Source: Terriglobia bacterium (GTDB taxonomy: Bacteria; Acidobacteriota; Terriglobia; Terriglobales; Acidobacteriaceae). From it: a DNA stretch of 64,000 nucleotides. The stretch lies in the NCBI GenBank assembly GCA_032252755.1, contig JAVUPY010000051.1, forward strand, positions 1-64,000. The letters are read 5' to 3'. The position numbers and the translations under genes are program-made. The notes beneath the pieces are model-generated. The model ran no database searches and was not told the DNA's origin. It saw only the letters and a program-made list of their open reading frames with translations. This document shows positions 61,901 to 64,000 of the stretch, in pieces. How positions within the stretch are numbered: position 1 is the stretch's first letter; each line of letters starts with the position of its first letter.

Positions 61901-62588
61901 TTTCACTGCAAACCTGAAAAAGCGCTTTTCTAAGAACTACGAATTCCTGGCGTCGTACACGTGGTCACACGCGATTGACGACTCGACCGATTTGCAGACA
62001 CCCCTTGCGCCGCAGGATAACTACAATCCATCAGCCGAACGCTCGACCTCGTTGTTCGACCAGCGTCACCGCTTCGTCTTCAGCGCGGTCGTTCAGAGTG
62101 GCCACAGGGCGGGCGGTTTCGCCGGGCACCTGATGAATGATTGGACAGTAGCTCCGATTATTGAAATTGGTTCGGGTAGGCCGTTCAACATCATCACCGG
62201 AGTCGACAACAATTTCGATTTCGGAACCTTGACCGACCGGCCATCGATGGCCACCGCGGGGCAGACGAACAGCTGCGGGTTTACGGCAGCAGCTTCGAAG
62301 TTCTCGCCGACAGGGTACTTGATCGCGCCATGCTGGATGGACGGTGTCTTCACCGGAAATCTGCCACGCAATTCGGGCATCCGGCCAAAGACCGTGTTCA
62401 CGGACATGCGCGTTTCGAAGCGCATCAGCCTGACGGAGCGGGTGAAACTGGACGCAATCATGGATGGCTTCAACCTGATCAACCGGTTCAACGTCGCTGA
62501 TGTGAATCCGTTGTGGGACCAGGCGGGTAAGCCAACAGCGGCATTCGATCCGCGGCAGTTCCAGTTCGCGCTGCGATTGAGCTGGTAG
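58953..62588 (+). CDS. Oar-like TonB-dependent outer-membrane receptor
   Basis: A 1211-residue receptor typical of Acidobacteria. It has a signal peptide (MKTNRELFRVLVLLVLFAVSAVAQ) and an N-terminal carboxypeptidase-regulatory-like domain (about 25-105, TADLRVAVRDVKGAVIKNATVTVKSAAQG ... RALPPGRYEVTITAPGFA). A plug domain follows (about 125-250, IDNLPINGRNYINFAL ... VNVDGMDAVDNSTNGIR ... YGRASGAVINIVTKSGTNEFHG). A large beta-barrel continues to the C-terminal FALRLSW, with the terminal aromatic needed for Bam-mediated insertion. No classical TonB box is obvious. Ligands of this family are mostly unknown; oligosaccharides or peptides are likely. It has its own strong terminator. Confidence 0.94.
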   Translation: MKTNRELFRVLVLLVLFAVSAVAQVSTADLRVAVRDVKGAVIKNATVTVKSAAQGFERTQSANVDGDYQFRALPPGRYEVTITAPGFAKGVANNLVITVGQIAELPVTLELATVKEEVTVSTEAELVETQQSSSSTTIAQTSIDNLPINGRNYINFALTNSQLSRDTTPSIGAAPTSGINAGGQRARGNQVNVDGMDAVDNSTNGIRSTVSQEAVQEFQLQTEGYTAEYGRASGAVINIVTKSGTNEFHGSAYGYLRNRYIQATNPFSTVYQPAYTRTQAGIALGGPIKKDRTYYFFSFETTRRNESGYTSIGQDNFGLTSTADITKYMNAYYAGHGIPQNLPAGTIVVPVTPQQAAFLNAAPVTPDTIGYAFLVGGSSTVALTGQNGVTPYLGASPSSFGYFITDQASGQQVPVSLPASYVPLNTVGGNFPVGELTDIYSLRLDHRLTNNQNLSMRVGASPSQISGIQVNAQGPQNFGQNAWSRTSRQDYHDWSINAMHSWTIGSNKVNEFRFQYSRRGLLYSYANTPDGAKVGVNIPGVAFFGREPFSFVKRTEKRYEVTDHFSLTKGTHNMKWGVDVNYLPLEADFTVNFGGVYDFGDLNLAPGVPTLSAVQAYGAGMPQTFIQGVGNPHDKFSNTALAGFWEDSWRVTHNFTLNYGVRYDVELTPTFAATTPEAAAAQNALGITQGIPRDYNNVAPRIGIAWDPKGDGKTVIRSSFGLFYDHPLLALAFDSDVADGSQAPQIGLGFGIPSQGCTLSAANLFTGLFSTCPLAPELNYLPEEQRFNSTPNAPTAWANQAFLTAGPGGGPIPLTLLPFGLPTAKNFVYPYSNQVTFGIEHDLGHDMALSLNYNFVGGRHLNRPINVNAVRTDLLIQNWRNALAAGDPGAQLSPLLVGSVGGVAPCGVSPTGAPWIAPAIVSFFRPSGMNPSYLGQAPYGIGGTQCETLGNGLLQAYGLGVGVPVPFSDMLGNFSSGSSVYHGFTANLKKRFSKNYEFLASYTWSHAIDDSTDLQTPLAPQDNYNPSAERSTSLFDQRHRFVFSAVVQSGHRAGGFAGHLMNDWTVAPIIEIGSGRPFNIITGVDNNFDFGTLTDRPSMATAGQTNSCGFTAAASKFSPTGYLIAPCWMDGVFTGNLPRNSGIRPKTVFTDMRVSKRISLTERVKLDAIMDGFNLINRFNVADVNPLWDQAGKPTAAFDPRQFQFALRLSW

Positions 62589-62603
62589 CCGAATTTAGGG
62601 ATT

Positions 62604-62629
62604 GGCCCCGGTACTCCGGGGCCTTTTTT
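62604..62629 (+). terminator. Terminator of the receptor gene
   Basis: GGCCCCGG (62604-62611) pairs with CCGGGGCC (62616-62623), loop TACT, followed by six T. It is 15 bp behind the stop. Confidence 0.95.
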
Positions 62630-62767
62630 CTTTTGCGGTCAGATACTTGTTCCCTTTTCGGTGTGGCGCTTCAAATACCAGCAGGGCTGCATACGTGACC
62701 AAAGCGAGCCGTTTCAGATTCGAATTGCAGCGTTGGAGGTTGCGGACCAGAGTGTGAATGATTTTCA

Positions 62768-63961
62768 ATGCAGGATGAGATGAAAATAAGGGCAAGAAGA
62801 GAATCGACGATTTCGGTACACGGCGGGGAAGAGCGCCATGGCCAGAATGTATCGATGACAACCGACATCGCGCAGGCATCGGTATTTGCTCTTCGGGATA
62901 CCGATGAACTGGAGCGATATGCGGAAGGGAAGTCCAACGCTTACCTGTATTCGCGATACGCGAACCCGACGGTGCGCGTGGCGGAGCGCAAGCTGGCCGA
63001 ACTCGAAGGCGGCGAGGACTGTGTCATCACCGCGAGTGGCATGGCCGCGCAGTTGTCGCTGGCGTTGGCGATTTGTCAGGCCGGAGACGAAATCGTCAGC
63101 ATGCTCGACATCTACGGCGGTACGCTGAAGCTGTTTCGCGATCTGTTGAGCCGCTGCGGCATCAAGACCCGCTTCGTGCCGTATCACGAGCTCGATCGCA
63201 TTGACAGCTACATCAACAAGCGCACGCGGATGATGTTTCTCGAGACGCCGACGAACCCGACGCTGCGCTGCGTCGACATTGAGCGATTGGCGGGTATTGG
63301 CAGGAAGAAGCGACTCTTCGTGGTGGTAGATAACACGTTCGCGACGCCGGTGCTGCAGAAGCCGCTGTCGCTGGGAGCGGACGCAGTTTGCCACTCCATC
63401 ACGAAATTTCTAGGTGGGCACAGCGATGTCACCGCCGGCGCGGTGGTGGGCGCGAAAAAGTGGATCGATCCAATCCGGCATACGACGATTTACACCGGCG
63501 CCTGTCTCGATCCGAACTCGGCGTTCCTGACGATCCGGGGAATGAAGACACTCCAGGTTCGGGTAGAGCGCGCTTGCAACAACGCGTTTGCCATCGCGGA
63601 ATTCTTGAAAGGGCATTCGCGGGTCCGGCGGGTTTATTACCCCGGGCTGATGGAAGCCGAGGGGCACGCGGCCGCAGTCAAGCAGATGCGCGACTTCGGG
63701 ATGATGGTCTCGTTCGACATCAAGGGCGCAGGCAAGGCGGCGCGAAAATTTATCGACTCCCTGCGATTGTGGTACCTGGCGGCGAGTTTGGGCGGAGTGG
63801 AGTCAACGGTGTCTTACCCGGTGCTGGCGTCGCATGTCGGACTCGATAAAAAGACATTGCAACTGCTGGGGGTGTCGCCGGCAACAGTTCGCTTGTCGGT
63901 TGGCATAGAGGATTCGGCAGATCTGGTTGCCGATCTTGACCAGGCATTACGTAGGGCGTAG
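62768..63961 (+). CDS. Cys/Met-metabolism PLP enzyme (transsulfuration family)
   Basis: A 397-residue gamma-family PLP enzyme: cystathionine gamma-synthase/lyase, O-acyl-homoserine sulfhydrylase or methionine gamma-lyase. It shows YSRYANPTVRVAERKLAELEGGEDCVITASGMAAQLSLAL, MFLETPTNPTLRCVDIERL, VVVDNTFATPVLQKPLSLGADAVCHSITKFLGGHSDVTAGAVVG with D188 and the PLP-binding K213, and the C-terminal SLGGVESTVSYPVLASH. These residues define the fold but not which reaction. ATG 62768 is used; ATG 62780 has AGGA a few bases upstream and may be the true start. The gene is complete, ending 40 bp before the window edge. Confidence 0.92.
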   Translation: MQDEMKIRARRESTISVHGGEERHGQNVSMTTDIAQASVFALRDTDELERYAEGKSNAYLYSRYANPTVRVAERKLAELEGGEDCVITASGMAAQLSLALAICQAGDEIVSMLDIYGGTLKLFRDLLSRCGIKTRFVPYHELDRIDSYINKRTRMMFLETPTNPTLRCVDIERLAGIGRKKRLFVVVDNTFATPVLQKPLSLGADAVCHSITKFLGGHSDVTAGAVVGAKKWIDPIRHTTIYTGACLDPNSAFLTIRGMKTLQVRVERACNNAFAIAEFLKGHSRVRRVYYPGLMEAEGHAAAVKQMRDFGMMVSFDIKGAGKAARKFIDSLRLWYLAASLGGVESTVSYPVLASHVGLDKKTLQLLGVSPATVRLSVGIEDSADLVADLDQALRRA

Positions 63962-64000
63962 CCGTTTAGTACCGGGAGTAAGCCCTTCTGTGGATTGACC

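Overview
This 64 kb window is bacterial chromosome of roughly 60% G+C. It most likely comes from an Acidobacteriota member (class Terriglobia, Koribacter-like). I infer this from four things: a very long Oar-type TonB-dependent receptor with an N-terminal carboxypeptidase-regulatory domain, a remnant of an acidobacterial-type duplicated permease, several MacB/FtsX-type permeases without an adjacent ATPase, and many secreted proteins of unknown function. No taxonomic marker gene (rRNA, ribosomal protein operon) is present, so the assignment is an inference.

Layout, left to right. 0-8 kb: a permease remnant, tRNA-Ser(UGA), the translational GTPase BipA, a phosphoesterase lipoprotein, a pair of MacB-like permeases and a polytopic membrane protein. 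8-17 kb: a 1081-residue TPR protein with a Pro/Glu/Ala-rich linker, a LOG-family enzyme, an M2 peptidyl-dipeptidase, a thioredoxin-fold protein and ThiE. 17-22.4 kb: TatA, Maf, trehalohydrolase TreZ, a VOC protein and LepA. 22.9-30 kb (minus strand): a TonB-like protein, BamA followed by Skp/OmpH, and a cytoplasmic molybdopterin oxidoreductase. 30-31.5 kb: a low-G+C two-gene unit whose first gene, a cysteine-rich secreted protein, carries an in-frame amber codon inside its signal peptide. 31.5-37.5 kb: DUF1275 and GNAT proteins, a SpoIIE-type phosphatase, the pyrH-frr translation/nucleotide operon and a second phosphoesterase lipoprotein. 37.5-42.3 kb: an envelope cluster (outer-membrane barrel overlapping a c-type cytochrome, then a secreted thioredoxin), a GT87-like membrane protein and two small secreted proteins. 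42.5-49.2 kb: aldehyde dehydrogenase, another permease, a DUF4292-like lipoprotein, a second VOC protein and a UGT-like glycosyltransferase.

49.2-51.6 kb is the most accessory-looking part. It begins with about 840 bp of non-coding DNA rich in inverted repeats. Next comes a translationally coupled pair: an HNH endonuclease and a 129-residue protein of unknown function. A truncated, frameshifted remnant of an EcoRII-type restriction endonuclease catalytic domain follows. This is the best candidate in the window for an undescribed (defence-like) system. 51.6-57.4 kb returns to housekeeping genes: MltG, a CDP-alcohol phosphatidyltransferase overlapping GreA, CarD with a clear sigma70-type promoter, an AI-2E-family exporter divergent from RuvX, and a secreted protein. 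57.3-57.7 kb holds remnants of a nucleotidyltransferase gene pair. 57.8-64 kb has an isoaspartyl peptidase, the Oar-like receptor with a strong terminator, and a PLP transsulfuration enzyme.

A family of short palindromes built on CCCCACRTCTGC/GCAGAYGTGGGG is dispersed between genes at about 20.0, 34.85, 36.93 and 45.5 kb. One copy is positioned to act as a terminator.
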